A DNA stretch of 64,000 nt from Tolypeutes matacus (lineage: Eukaryota > Chordata > Mammalia > Cingulata > Chlamyphoridae), in the NCBI GenBank assembly GCA_026826555.1, contig JAKSZT010054396.1, forward strand, positions 20,828,887 through 20,892,886. The letters run 5' to 3'. Positions 32,991 to 44,108 of this stretch are shown one piece after another; position 1 is the stretch's first letter; each line of letters opens with the position of its first letter. Both the position numbers and the translations under genes were made by a program. The notes under the pieces were generated by a model. That model worked only from the letters and a program-made list of their open reading frames with translations. It searched no databases and was not told the origin of the DNA.

Positions 32991-35244
32991 AGAGCCAGCA
33001 TCCAAAGATACATGTGAGTCATGCACAAAAGAGACAGTGCAGATAGTGTCAGTACAAAGGAGTTGAAAGGTAAGACAGCAACAAGAATGACTCAGGAACC
33101 AGTGCAAAGGAAAATTCTGATTCCCTTTGGAGAGATTCTTCATGTAACTGCAATAGGGGCATAAGGAGCTTTTTGTAGAGTCTGTTAGGTGAACTGGAAG
33201 CTGTTAAAGGCACTAATGATGTTTCAGTCACAGGGAACCAGGTCTCACTCTGCACAAGGTGGGAACTCCATAAATAGTAAGCGAATACGTTAACCAAAAC
33301 AGTCTCTCTTAATAGTTATTGAGACAATGAACAGTCAGAATTCTATAATTTAGGTAAATTACAACTGACTGTTTCAGATAAAAACTGTCAGAGAAACTAG
33401 ATGCCAGAATTGTTCTATTGTTGTTTAGGCATTCAGTAAGTTTACCTTACACTAGTTTGTGTGTGCATATGTGTGTGTACATACATACATTGTTCTAATA
33501 AAAAACAGATACAGTGGGTTAACAAGAAAGAATCTGCATTGTCCCAAAACAGCTAGTTCCCTTTGTTCTTTCAGAGAATTCACTAGATAAAAATAGTAAT
33601 GCAATGTATTCTACTTAGTCAGACAGAAATTTTTTTCAACTTACCAAATGTCCATTTATATGGGTGTCTATATTATATCCACCTTAGTGTTTGGTATTAT
33701 AGTATGTACAAAAGGAATACATGAAATAGTCCATAATCTTGAGAAATTCACTATCTTTTGTAAAAGGTAGTGTTTAGATATATTAAACAGGTAACCTCTC
33801 AAGAGTACACTTTCCTAAATTACCAATTACATTGCCATAAAATTCCATTTCCATTATTCCCTCAAGCTGTCAATTCTATAGTCTAAGAGATGTTGAGGGA
33901 TCCAATAGCTTCTCTATTGGCAGGATTTGGCATCCAATATCAAGTCCCTAGATATCAAGCCCTCCTTGCCTCAATTGATTAGGTCCATAGTACCATAGGA
34001 CTTGATATGTGCCAAGGTAGAGGAAAGGGTAAGGCCAGTGGGGTGTGTGTGGGGGGGAAAGATTCCATGTAAATGTAAGGATCTTTACAACATAAGGGAA
34101 TGCCTGGTGTGAGAAGAAGCTGGTTATAAGAAAGGGATTTGTTCCCCACAGGTACTTATCATTTTATGTGACTACCCAAGAGGTAAGATTGCCCTCACAT
34201 CAACTCTGGAGTATAGAAGGAAAGACATTGCTATTTATTAGGTTTGGGAAGTGTTTGGTTGTTGTTTTAAAGGAATAAAGTCACCTGTAGACAACTTTGA
34301 AATATTACTGCTACATCCCTGCCTCTAATTGAGAAACTTGTGGGTCATCAGGGTCTATAGTATGATTTGTCAGCATAGGACACAGTGGACCAATTTAATA
34401 CTTGCTGCAGGGGCTAGAATTTTCATAGCCTTTGATCATTTTTTTTAGGTCAGTAACATTTAGAGGTAGATGAAAAAAATATCATGTAATTTGTGAGAAA
34501 CTAGATGGTTTGTGGCTAATATGCAAAAGTACAAGTTATATTGTTATTTGGATTTTATCCACTTAATTAAAAAGTCTTGATTTTTTAGGAAGGACAAATT
34601 AACGTTAATACCATGATATGCTCTTTGGTGTGCAAACGTTTTCCATCTTTCTCCCCAACAACCCTCTTACTTGCTCTCTCACCAGAGCCTCTGAATCTGC
34701 AGTGGCTTATGTGTTCTGCCAGGTGATAAAATTACATGTAATACCCTTGCTCCTTTACTACCTCCTTTTACAAAAATGGAAAATGAAACTCTCTGTTCTT
34801 TCATTAACTTAGAATGGATCAGGGTAAATGAAATTGAAGCCTGATATATAGTTGCTAAAATACCTATCTGTCATTTGAAGAGAGTCACAGAATCTTAGAG
34901 ATGAAAGGAGTGTTGGGTGTTATAACTTGAAGACAATGTTCTTTTCCACTCCACCAGCCCAGACATTGTTTCTAGAAGAACCTTCACACACTTAGTTAAT
35001 ATCCTCAAAGTGTATTCCTGGGCCAACGACCACCTTTTAATTTAGGCACTAACTCTGAACACATTCTCAAGGAATCCTGGACACCATACACCTTAAGCTT
35101 ATGCTCACCAGAAGTATTAGGACTGATCCCATGACCTACAATTCACACTTTTCACCCACTACTCCCACTGTTCTCCTGTTGTGTTTACAAAACAGGACAT
35201 GGAGAAATTTACTCAGCAGATAATGCTCTTTGGAGTGTTTCCTT
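32991..35244. other. Single-copy DNA, no gene seen
   Basis: About 2.25 kb. The minus-strand open frames at 32874-33297 overlap each other in different frames and show no domain. No repeat is named; a short ACATACATACAT run is at 33480. Confidence 0.45.
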
Positions 35245-35900
35245 CCATTTTAAAAACACTGAATTTTACTTAGGGTATCTATAATTTTGTCCTACTTTTT
35301 CCATTCATTATGAATAACCTTCATGTTGTTGCACAATTTTCATAATCATCTTTTAATTTTTTCCAACTATATTATTTTCATATATTCTCATTATTAAAAA
35401 GTTTAGAAACTTTCAAGAAGATATAAAGAAGAAAACTTAAAATCACTTAGCAATAATTGCTATTAAATTCTGGTGCATTCCTATTCAGTATTTTTCAGTG
35501 CATTCCTTTATAATATGTACAATATACATTTACAAAATGTGATTATATAAATTTTATAGCCAGCATTTGCCTCTTAGCATTGCGTTATAAGTCTTCCCCC
35601 AATGTGGTTAAAAATTGACAACATATTTTAACAGTCTAATATTTTATATGACAGCTTTATTTAACCAAACTCATATTCTTGAACATTTGAGTTGTTCTCA
35701 CTTTTTCACTATAATAAGTAATATTTTAAAGAATATTGTGGAAAAAAAAAAAAAACTAAAGAATATTGTGGCTTATAAACATTTGTCTACAGTTCATATT
35801 TAATTTAGACCAGGTTCCTGGAAGACAATTGCTAGATCAAATAAAGAAAGATTTTAATGCACTTATTATATATCACTAAATTGTTTTCCATAATCTCAAC
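35245..35900 (-). mobile_element. Ancient L1ME-like 3' region
   Basis: Diverged minus-strand L1 end: TGAATAACCTTCATGTTGTT, then ATTTAACCAAACTCATATTC, then GAACATTTGAGTTGTTCTCA in the order of old L1 ORF2 ends/3'UTRs. It carries a poly(A)-only insertion at 35742-35756. Confidence 0.5.
35727..35771 (+). mobile_element. Poly(A)-only insertion bounded by 15-bp direct repeats
   Basis: TAAAGAATATTGTGG at 35727-35741 is repeated exactly at 35757-35771, with fourteen A and one C between. This is the structure expected when target-primed reverse transcription copied only a poly(A) tail. Confidence 0.8.
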
Positions 35901-36149
35901 AATCATTTTTCATGGTTTAAAAAGATATTTGAAAAATAGAAATAAGCACAGCACAAAGAAATGATTTTATCCAATCACTTAAAAATACTCGTTAATTATT
36001 TTTAAAGGAGTATATCCTTTCAAACCTTGTTTTTTCATGAAAAACTTTGCGAATATTTCTTCACAGGATTGTGTATTATTTTATAATATTTTGTAGGCTA
36101 CATTGTTCTATTATATGGGTGCATCAGAACTTAATTAAGGAGAGTTTAA

Positions 36150-36209
36150 ATTCAGACATTTTAGGGATGAAGTTTGCTCTGTGATAAACAGATACAGTTA
36201 CAATTCAAA
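36150..36209 (+). repeat. 60-bp perfect direct repeat, copy 1
   Basis: Identical over 60 bases to 38148-38207, starting ATTCAGACATTTTAGGGATG. Flanks are unrelated except for a loose GAG(A/C)TT(T/A)(A)A before each copy. Confidence 0.95.
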
Positions 36210-36279
36210 TACAAGTGAAACCTGAATGGATAGTGAGGACAATATGGTAGCCATAGCTCAATTTTAAATTCCTAATTTT

Positions 36280-36359
36280 AAAAAAACTTTTAAAAAATTT
36301 TATTTTGTTCCTTCATATGGTAGATGGACGCCAAACCTCTGGAGCCACATCCATTTCCC
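36280..36359 (-). mobile_element. DAS-type SINE, internally deleted
   Basis: In sense: GGGAAATGGATGTGGCTCCA, then GGCGTCCATCTACCATATG, and then the sequence jumps to the A/T-rich tail, so the B-box half is missing. AATTCCTAATTTT (36267-36279) and AATTTCCTAATTTT (36360-36373) are the target duplication with one extra T. Confidence 0.8.
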
Positions 36360-36373
36360 AATTTCCTAATTTT

Positions 36374-37325
36374 GATGGTTGCATTTTGGTTATGTAGAAT
36401 GCCCTCATTTGTAGTAAATACACCCTGAAGTATTGAGGGACGATAGGGCATCATGTCAGCAATTTACTCTCTGTTATAGGAAAAGCAAAGTTCTTTGCAC
36501 TCCACTTGCAATTTTTTTAAAGTTTGATATTGCTTCAAATTTTTTAAAAAATTACATGGTACAAAGTTACGAACATTTTAATGATGTGTATATATTTTAA
36601 TGATTCTGCATACTTTCCAAAGGGTTCTACCTCATCTCATAGCAGTTCTGTTTCTTAATATGACTTTCTATTTTTTCTTATTGAACTTTTGTCATGTAAG
36701 TCAGGCACTAACTGCATTCAAAGACCTTATTTCCAGTCCTACCTGTCACTTTTTATAACAGAAGTGCTGATTTTCATGATCTCACTTATTATCTCCATGT
36801 GGAGGTAATCACTCATTGTATCATTAGCTGATAATGACTAGATAGTTGATTGAGTTGTAAATGACTATAGTTAGAGATGGGAAATCTAGCTGATTAGATA
36901 AATATGCCACATATTTCATTTTGATCATATCAATTTCAGTATCATTTGACTGAAATGTCTTCCTTCAACCTAAAGTTCTCATTAAGGCATGGTAATTTTT
37001 CTGAAATATGACTGCATGCATGACTTCTATCAGCCAAAACCAATAGTTACAGAAAAAGGTTATTTTACATTTTAGCAACTGTCTATGTGATTTTATGAAA
37101 CTGTCCAAATTTGAAAAATCCTTTGTAAGAAAGTGAATAATATCATTATCACTCTTGAAATAGCAGCCACATGTGTGGCAGGGCAGAGAGTAGCATTTCT
37201 TTAACTGAATATCTTGTGTATTTTAAGAATTTTGATATAGAGATTTAGGGTTTTGTTTTCCCCAGTAAGTCCTAACAACAGCCCTCTTTAGCACCACATG
37301 TCAGGTATTATTTAGACTTTCTAGC
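36374..37325. other. Single-copy DNA, no gene seen
   Basis: AT-rich; no long frame or recognised repeat. Confidence 0.45.
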
Positions 37326-37465
37326 CCAGTGCTTCCCAACCTTTAAAAGTGGACAGGAATCACTGGGCATCTCTTTAAAATACAGATCTGATTCGATGGG
37401 CTTGGGTGGACCTGAGAGTCTGCATTTCTAACATATGGCAAGGCCATTGCTGCTGGTCCACAAAC
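37326..37465 (+). repeat. MER5A-like hAT remnant
   Basis: CCCAGTGCTTCCCAACCTTT, then AGGAATCACTGGGCATCTC, then CCTGAGAGTCTGCATTTCTA, then GCTGCTGGTCCACAAACC match the MER5A consensus order. It is a non-autonomous hAT-Charlie relic. Confidence 0.8.
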
Positions 37466-37794
37466 CAAAGAAAGCGAAAGAAAAGGGATAATGAAGAGCT
37501 AGCTCATTTTTTTTTCCTGTTTTTCAAAAGTAGACCATAGAGGTGGTATGTGATAAGAGACTTGCCTCTTGTATATTTGGATCTGCTGAATCCACACAAC
37601 AAATCTTCAGGATCTGGTGGATCTGCTTCTTTCTGGAGGCCTGGCTTGGAATATCTACCACTCAAGTAGAGTTAATCCATTGGCCACCTCAGTAGACCAT
37701 GACAATGAAACAGTGAGCAACTTTATTGGGCCAGGATTATGCATTTAAAAAAACAAAGATTCAAGTATCCTACCTTTGTAGTACTGTATTCTTT

Positions 37795-37877
37795 AGTGGA
37801 ATGTGGTTCATGTATCTTTTATTTTTTTTCATGTATCTTTCATTTTTTATGTGGTTCATGTATCTTTTATTTTTTTC
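37795..37877. repeat. Short tandem repeat of a TTCATGTATCTTTTATT unit
   Basis: TTCATGTATCTTTTATTTTT occurs at about 37808 and 37856, with a variant CATGTATCTTTCATT between; ATGTGGTTCATG occurs twice. A small unstable minisatellite-like block. Confidence 0.85.
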
Positions 37878-38147
37878 CCCTAAAATTCCCTATACAATAC
37901 TGGTAAAGATGAGTCATTGTTCATCCATGGAAAGGAAGGAGAAAGGGAAGCCAAGGAAAACTTAGGGTCTCATGAGCTGCCTTGGATTCCTCCAGGTAAA
38001 GAGGAATCTGGTCTGGTCTGATGAGTGACCAATTGACCCAAGATTTACATATAAATCTATTCAGTCATTTTCTTTAAGCTGCAATAAGGGAAGAGGTCCA
38101 TCTGTAAGTGGTTGATTGCTACAGAGGCTTTTCCATGAAGAGCTTAG

Positions 38148-38207
38148 ATTCAGACATTTTAGGGATGAAGTTTGCTCTGTGATAAACAGATACAGTTACA
38201 ATTCAAA
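38148..38207 (+). repeat. 60-bp perfect direct repeat, copy 2
   Basis: Identical to 36150-36209. See the first copy. Confidence 0.95.
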
Positions 38208-38261
38208 GGCATAGTAAGTCAGTAGTTTTTATTTCAAGTGGTCTTTTGGAAAAATTGGGTA

Positions 38262-38400
38262 ATGCTGTCTGTATTTTATTAATCTGGACATTGAGGCTAG
38301 AGGAGGTTAGTTAACTTACCCAAGGTCACACATCTAATAAGTGGTGAAGGTGGGATTTGAACTCTCCCTGTTTGATTTCAAAACCCAATGAACTTCAGGT
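38262..38400 (-). repeat. MIR
   Basis: CATTGAGGCTAGAGGAGGTT, then TTACCCAAGGTCACACATCT, then GTGGGATTTGAACTCTCCC: minus-strand MIR with a clear core. Confidence 0.85.
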
Positions 38401-38464
38401 GTTCCAGGCTTCTTCTCCAAGCATATTTGTAAAAGAAAAGTCTTAGAAACAATAATTTAAATTG

Positions 38465-38590
38465 GTGGAAAGATTGAGAATATGCTGGGATTCCATTGCT
38501 TGACCAAGACTATGTGACTATCGCATGATTGAGCAAGAATTCAAACCCAGATCTATCTGACCACAAAGGCATTGTACTACACGCACCTTC
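38465..38590 (-). repeat. MIR fragment
   Basis: GAATTCAAACCCAGATCTAT, then ACCACAAAGGCATTGTACTA: the tRNA-related end of a minus-strand MIR. Confidence 0.65.
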
Positions 38591-38637
38591 TGTAGTGATC
38601 CAAGAATCATGCTGCGAACAGCAGTAATATGAATATC

Positions 38638-38825
38638 ACATCATATTTTTACAGCACTGTGAAGTTTTCAGAGCTGTCATTTTTGCCCCACAATATCCCT
38701 GTAAAGTGAGTAGGAGAGACTTCACATGCAGCTCACAAGTTAGGAAACCAAGATGGTGAAAAGTTAAGGCAAGGGGTTCATAACCAGGCAATGGTGGCCC
38801 TAAGATCTAGGTCTGGGGCTGTCAA
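38638..38825 (-). repeat. MIR
   Basis: CAGCACTGTGAAGTTTTCAG, then CCCACAATATCCCTGTAAAG, then CAAGTTAGGAAACCAAGATG follow the minus-strand MIR order. Confidence 0.6.
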
Positions 38826-38884
38826 TTCTATGAGTCCACAGCCTTCACTGTCATCAAAAGACCTCAGCATGCTAATCATGACTT

Positions 38885-40222
38885 CCAGGAAAGATAGTGG
38901 AGTAAGGAGCTCCAGGATTAAGTCCTTCCACCAAAATAATTAAAAACAGTCAGGAACTACCTGAAGCAACTATTTTGAAACTCCGTAGTCCAGAAGAACA
39001 CTGTACATAATCCAAGGAAGAGTGGGAGGAAGAGGCTGACAAAATACATAAAGAACAGTAAATTGCTCTCTTTGCACAGTGGCTACTGGCGCCCATCCCC
39101 TACTCTCACGGCACGCCGCCTTGGGGCCCAGTCCCTGGCTAGCTCACTGGTGACAGAAAAGACTTAAAAATCCTCTTCCCCCAAAACAGGAGTGGGCATG
39201 GCCAGCCATTGATCCCAGCTTTTGATTAGTGAATTTGGATCACTGAGGGCCCAGCTCAGAGGGCAGTTATTGTTTCAGTCCACCCCAGACAAAGGCAGTG
39301 GCAGCCAGTATTTCATCCCTCTCCAGACAGGGCAGAGTGGATGAAGACTTAAAGACACAGTGTTTCCTTAGGGCTGCAGGGAACAGTTAGCTAAAGAGAT
39401 GCAGTCCAGGAAAGCTCAGCTTTGGGGAACCATCAGGAGCCATCAGAGTAGCTTTTGGCAACCTTCCTGATCCCCTCCCCAGGGCACTTTGAGCTGGTCT
39501 ACCCACCTTTCATGGTACTCTGGCTTTGCTTTGGCCGGGGAAACACTCACATGGGAAGTCTTCTGCTGAGTGACCTGACTCACAAAATTTGTATTCCAGG
39601 CAAAAGCAGCTAAAGACAAAGAAAGGACTGTAAAAGAGTATATAGGCAGACAGTCTGGGACAAAGGCCTACTGGCTTCATACACCCAGGAGAGGAAGGTC
39701 TGTCCCTGGGAAAAAGGAAGGCAACAAACTCTTGTAAACAGGGTACCTCTAAGACAATTAACAAGCAAAAGCCAGGACAAGACAAAGGTCCAGAAAGACA
39801 GGGAAAACCCTAAACACTGCATTCACATTGGGCAGACCTTCCTAATAGGAGGGCTGAAGATCAAGAAAATCTCTGTCTTCTCAACAGCCAGTTATAAAAT
39901 GAAGAAACAGACATCACAGGGAATAAATCCCAGACTTAACATTTTAAAATATTAAAATGTACAGTGTACCACAAACAAAGAAGCAGGAAATGGTGACACA
40001 TACAAAGGAAAAGGATAAAAATATAGAAAACACCAATGAAGAAGACCAAAATGTGGACATACTAAACAAAGTCTTTTTTAAAAAAGGATCTTAAAAATGC
40101 TCAGATTTGAAGGAAATTGCAGGGAAAGAACTAAAGGATATTAGGGAAACAATGAATGAGCAATACAAAAGTCAAAGTAAAGAGACAGTAATTTTAAAAA
40201 GGAACCAAATGAAAAAAGATTT
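38885..40222 (+). mobile_element. L1 5'UTR and ORF1 N-terminal part
   Basis: Starts near CTTCCAGGAAAGATAG, the counterpart of the 5' end at 7055. The GC-richer leader (39050-39600) precedes coiled-coil ORF1 sequence: AAAGAACTAAAGGATATTAG, then AACAATGAATGAGCAATAC match the minus-strand copy near 6130-6180. No long frame survives. At about 40222 it changes to L1 3'UTR sequence. It may be the 5' part of the element that resumes at 45629, or a separate L1 deleted between ORF1 and 3'UTR. Confidence 0.6.
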
Positions 40223-40275
40223 TTATTTATTTTTTATTTTTATATTTATTTGTTATTAATTACTATTTTTTTTTT
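40201..40275 (+). repeat. Left copy of long target-site duplication
   Basis: About 72-75 bp beginning GGAACCAAATGAAAAAAGAT and including TTATTAATTACTATTTTTTT, repeated with a few mismatches at 44038-44108 directly after the L1 tail. Confidence 0.85.
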
Positions 40276-40292
40276 CTGCATGGTATTGGCAC

Positions 40293-41438
40293 ATGGATAG
40301 ACCTACTGACCAATGGAACCGAATTGAGAGTTCTGATATAGATCCTCGCATATACAGTTATCTGATATTTGACAAGGCCATGAAGTCCACTCAGTTGGGA
40401 GAGAATGGCCTCTTTAACAAGTGGTGCTTGGAGAACTGGATATCCATATCCAAAAGAATGAGAAAAGAATACCATCTCACACCTTATACAAAAATCAACT
40501 CAAGATGGATCAAAGATCTAAATATAAGAGCCAAAACCATAAAGACCTTGGAAGATAATGTAGGGAAGCATCTACAAGACCTTGTAATAGGAAATGGTTT
40601 CATGAACTTCACAGCCAAAGCACGAACAGCAAGAGGAAAAATAGATAAATGGGATCTCATCAAAATTAAAAACTTCTGCACCTCAAAGGATGTTATTAAG
40701 AAAATAAAAAGGCAGCCTACCCAATGGGAGAAAATATTTGGCAACCATATATCTGATGGGAGCCTAATATCCTGCATATATAAAGAAATCCTACACCTTG
40801 AAAATAAAAAGACAAACAACCCATTTAAAAAATGGGCAAGTGACCTGAAAAGACACTTCACCAAGGAAGAAATACAAATGGCTAAAAAGCATATGAAAAA
40901 ATGCTCAACATCGCTTGCTATCAGGGAAATGCAAATCAAAACTACAATGAGATACCATCTTACACCCATCAGAATGGCAGCTATTAAAAAAACAGGAGAC
41001 ACCAAATGTTGGAGAGGATGTGGAAGAATAGGAACCCTCATCCACTGCTGGTGGGACTGTGGTATGGTCCAGCCATTGTGGAGGACAGTTTGGCGGTTTC
41101 TCAGAAAACTAATAATAGATCTTCCATATGATCCAGCAATTCCACTGCTGGGTATATACCTAGAAGAACTGAAAGCAAAGACACAAACAGATATATGCAC
41201 ACCAATGTTCATAGCAGCATTGTTCACCATTGCCAAAAGTTGGAATCAGCCCCGGTGCCCATCATCAGACGAATGGATAAGCAAAATGTGGTACATACAT
41301 ACAATGGAATATTACTCAGCTGTAAGAAGGAATAAAGTGCTAACACATGGAATAACGTGGATGAATCTTGAAGAGCTTATGTTGAGTGAAGCAAGCCAGG
41401 CACTGAAGGATGAACAGTATATGACCTCACTGATTTGA
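40293..41438 (+). CDS. L1 ORF2 protein C-terminal part (381 residues, intact frame, truncated gene)
   Basis: This is the last third of the L1 ORF2 protein, downstream of the RT catalytic core, so it has no polymerase or endonuclease active site. The frame is open from the truncation point (about 40278); the Met at 40293 is only the first in frame. Visible blocks: [18 protein letters not shown] (about residues 6-23), [65 protein letters not shown], and the Cys-rich motif [18 protein letters not shown] (C-x3-C-x7-H-x4-C) needed in L1 for RNP function. It ends EQYMTSLI. The opposite-strand open frame at 40484-41236 is a shadow. Expression is unlikely because the promoter is missing; presence of an intact frame indicates recent insertion, not selection. 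Confidence 0.9.
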   Translation: MDRPTDQWNRIESSDIDPRIYSYLIFDKAMKSTQLGENGLFNKWCLENWISISKRMRKEYHLTPYTKINSRWIKDLNIRAKTIKTLEDNVGKHLQDLVIGNGFMNFTAKARTARGKIDKWDLIKIKNFCTSKDVIKKIKRQPTQWEKIFGNHISDGSLISCIYKEILHLENKKTNNPFKKWASDLKRHFTKEEIQMAKKHMKKCSTSLAIREMQIKTTMRYHLTPIRMAAIKKTGDTKCWRGCGRIGTLIHCWWDCGMVQPLWRTVWRFLRKLIIDLPYDPAIPLLGIYLEELKAKTQTDICTPMFIAALFTIAKSWNQPRCPSSDEWISKMWYIHTMEYYSAVRRNKVLTHGITWMNLEELMLSEASQALKDEQYMTSLI

Positions 41439-44017
41439 ACTGAGGAAAGTGAGCAGTCTCTGAGAACCGTTGTCTGAAAGATAGGTTAACAAGGGAGAGT
41501 AAGAGAAGAGCAGGCTTTGAGCCATCACCCATATAGTCATAACCTATGGTAAAGGGATAGAGTATAGTTGCATATTGAAGGATAGGACAGATGGCTAGTG
41601 ATATTACTGGGTTTGGTGGTGCAGCATTGACAGGTGGGTAGATTAGGAAGGGCAGGTTCAAATACCCAGGGCATGTAACTATGAATCTTGACATTCCATG
41701 AGTCAAGACAGGGGAGTGTCATATGCCCCAAGGGGGTGGGGAGGAAGGAACAGTTAAGATCTAATGGGGTATTTAGTGGTCATGGGAAAGGTTTTTCATT
41801 ACCTTACAGTAATGGACACAGGACATGGTAAATATCATCAAAACTTATTAAACTGTATCATCTAAATTGTAAACTATACTGTAAATCATTGACAATGTTT
41901 AGTTGCTATATTTTGCTATCTGTATAACAGTTATACAATGCTAACATCCAAAAAAGAAAGGGGGGGGTTAATATGGGGTGGGGAAGGGGGGGGTGGTTTG
42001 ATATCTGGGAGTCTCTGGTATTCCGTGTGTGACTTTGCTGTGACCTAAAATTTCTTTGAAAGTTAAATGAAAATTTGGGAGGCACTAGGGATTGAGAGGG
42101 GGAAGGTATCACGGCACATCGGATATCCGATAACATAGTGATAAAAGGAAAAAAATAATATATATATATATATATTTTTTTTTAAAGGCATTTCTTTTGC
42201 TTTTTTCCCCATTTTCTTTTGAATGTCCCAATCCGCTAATTATATTTTGTTTTGTTTTGTTTTTTGTTTGATTGATTGATTGTCTTTTTGGTTTTTTTTT
42301 TTTTTTTTTTCCTGAGTTTCCTTATGTTTGTCTCTTGCATGTAAGTTTTTCATTGTTGTTTCTTTTTCCTATTAAGTGTATTTGATTATTTTATGGGCTA
42401 CAAGTTCATGGAAGATTTAGATCACAGAAGGGTTACAATGGGTACTGCAGGGGACTATTGATGAGGGGTGTCTGGGAGGGGTGATTCATGGGAGTAAGTT
42501 CATCTGAATATACATGAAAGATATACAAAATTGTTCAAAAGATCAAAGGATGGGGCATGGTCACAGTGGGTGGACAATCACTCAATAAATGAGGGAATCT
42601 GAATTCCTAGCCTGGAGAGCTCTGCCACATTCTCCAAGGGAGCAACAACAGTCCTCTGAGTGCAGGGACAGTGTCTGTCAAAAGAGGATGGCCCACTGAT
42701 GAGTTCTTGTTATTGATGACTACCCTTATGAGTCTTTGCTCTTGTAACTGAAACTTAGCTTACTGTTATGGGGTGCCTAAGGGTTGCCACCTGAGAGCCT
42801 CCTTGTTGCTCAAATGTGGCCTCTCTCTAAGCCAAACTCAGCATACGAATGCATTACCTTCCCCCCAACGTGGGACATGACTCCCAGGGATGAGCCTCCC
42901 TGGCAATGAGGGATTAATACCAAGTGCCAACTGGCAACACAACTGGAAAAAGACCTTGAATAAAAGGGGGAAAAGATAAAGACAAATGAGTTCAAGTGGC
43001 TAAGAGACTTCAAAGAGAGTCAGGAGGTCTTCTCAGAGGTAACGCTTACACACACCTCAGTAAGAGCTCATAGAACATCAAAGTGCATATCACCCCACAC
43101 AGAGGGGCTCCTGAAAGCTCTGGAGATGCCCAGGTCCTATATAAGGGGAGATAGCCCCAGAGACTGACGATTTATCAGTGGGCTCTATTTTGGAATCTGT
43201 GCTCCCGAGAGTGACAGAATTGGACTCAAATAAGTCCTCCCTGCACAGGGTTTTTCAGTCCCTTCTATTCAAACCTATATGTGATGCTGGAGTTTTTAGG
43301 TATACTTCCAGAGACTGGAGCCTCTGGCCTACCTATGTGCCTGGTGTGCGTGGAATCTCAGTGGAGCTGCAATTCCTACCCTACAGCTCAATGGAGTCAT
43401 CCAAGTCACCTGGCGAGGAGACAATGATGGGCAACGGCCATCCCAGGGAATGGAAAGGGCCTGCATCTGCAGGCAGGATCATCCCACCCACCATATCCAT
43501 GGGATAGAAGCCCTCTCTCACTTGGAGGTGGAGTGGACATCACCATCCCAGTCCCCTCAGGATTGGGGGAAAAACTATGGACTAGAGTGGACTTAATGGT
43601 ATTCTGTTGTATGGTGATTCTAGCAATGTAAGAAGTTATAACAGTGAGGTGGAGCCAGTGGCCACTGGACACTTTTGGGGCAGGGAGGGGATGTGCAGTT
43701 GAAATTCAGGGGCTTCTTCGGGATTTGGAGGTTGTCCTGAGTGCCGTTGTGGCAACGGATGTAGGCCAGTTTAAATCAGCACACACCATTCAGAACTGTG
43801 TGGGAGAGAGTGTGGTCTACGATGTGAACTGTGGTCTATGGTTGATGGCAAGGCCCCAGGATGTGTAAGTCCATTGAGGGTGATGGGCCACACTTGTGGG
43901 AGATGTTCTTGTGGGATGTGGTGGGAGGTGTGGGAGGTGGGGAACATGGGTATCCCTGTAGATTCTGTGTAATATTTAGGTAAGTTAAGCACCTCTTAAA
44001 AAAAGAAAAAAAAAAAA
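41439..44017 (+). mobile_element. L1 3'UTR, 2.58 kb, with G-rich polypurine tract
   Basis: Non-coding sequence between the ORF2 stop and the A-rich tail. A polypurine tract at 41955-42000 has several G runs (two of 7 or more), the kind of G-quadruplex-prone block known in mammalian L1 3'UTRs. The distal 1.6 kb (from about 42400, AGATTTAGATCACAGAAGGG) recurs as 5'-truncated copies at 15001-16810, 44050-45628 and 57735-58395. Short open frames on both strands (41377-43992) lie in this UTR and are not genes. Confidence 0.8.
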
Positions 44018-44037
44018 ATATATATATATATATATAT

Positions 44038-44108
44038 GGAACCAAATGAAAAAAAATTTTATTTATTTTTAATTTTTATATTTAATTGTTATTAATTACT
44101 ATTTTTTT
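44038..44108 (+). repeat. Right copy of long target-site duplication
   Basis: Repeats 40201-40272 with a handful of substitutions and small indels. It continues without a break into L1 3'UTR sequence, showing that the young L1 inserted into older L1 DNA. Confidence 0.85.

Larger units (their letters stand above)
40276..44037 (+). mobile_element. Youngest L1 in the window, 5'-truncated
   Basis: A 3.76 kb insertion: ORF2 C-terminal part (to 41438), a 2.58 kb 3'UTR and a tail of A and TA repeats (about 43999-44037). Host sequence beginning GGAACCAAATGAAAAAA is present at 40201 and again at 44038, a duplication of about 70 bp with a few mismatches. It is the only L1 here with a long uninterrupted frame, so it is probably the most recent. 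Confidence 0.88.

Noticed and set aside
40484..41236. 250-residue open frame on the minus strand
   Set aside because: It is the antisense of the intact L1 ORF2 C-terminus at 40293-41438 and shows the hydrophobic pattern typical of such shadows.
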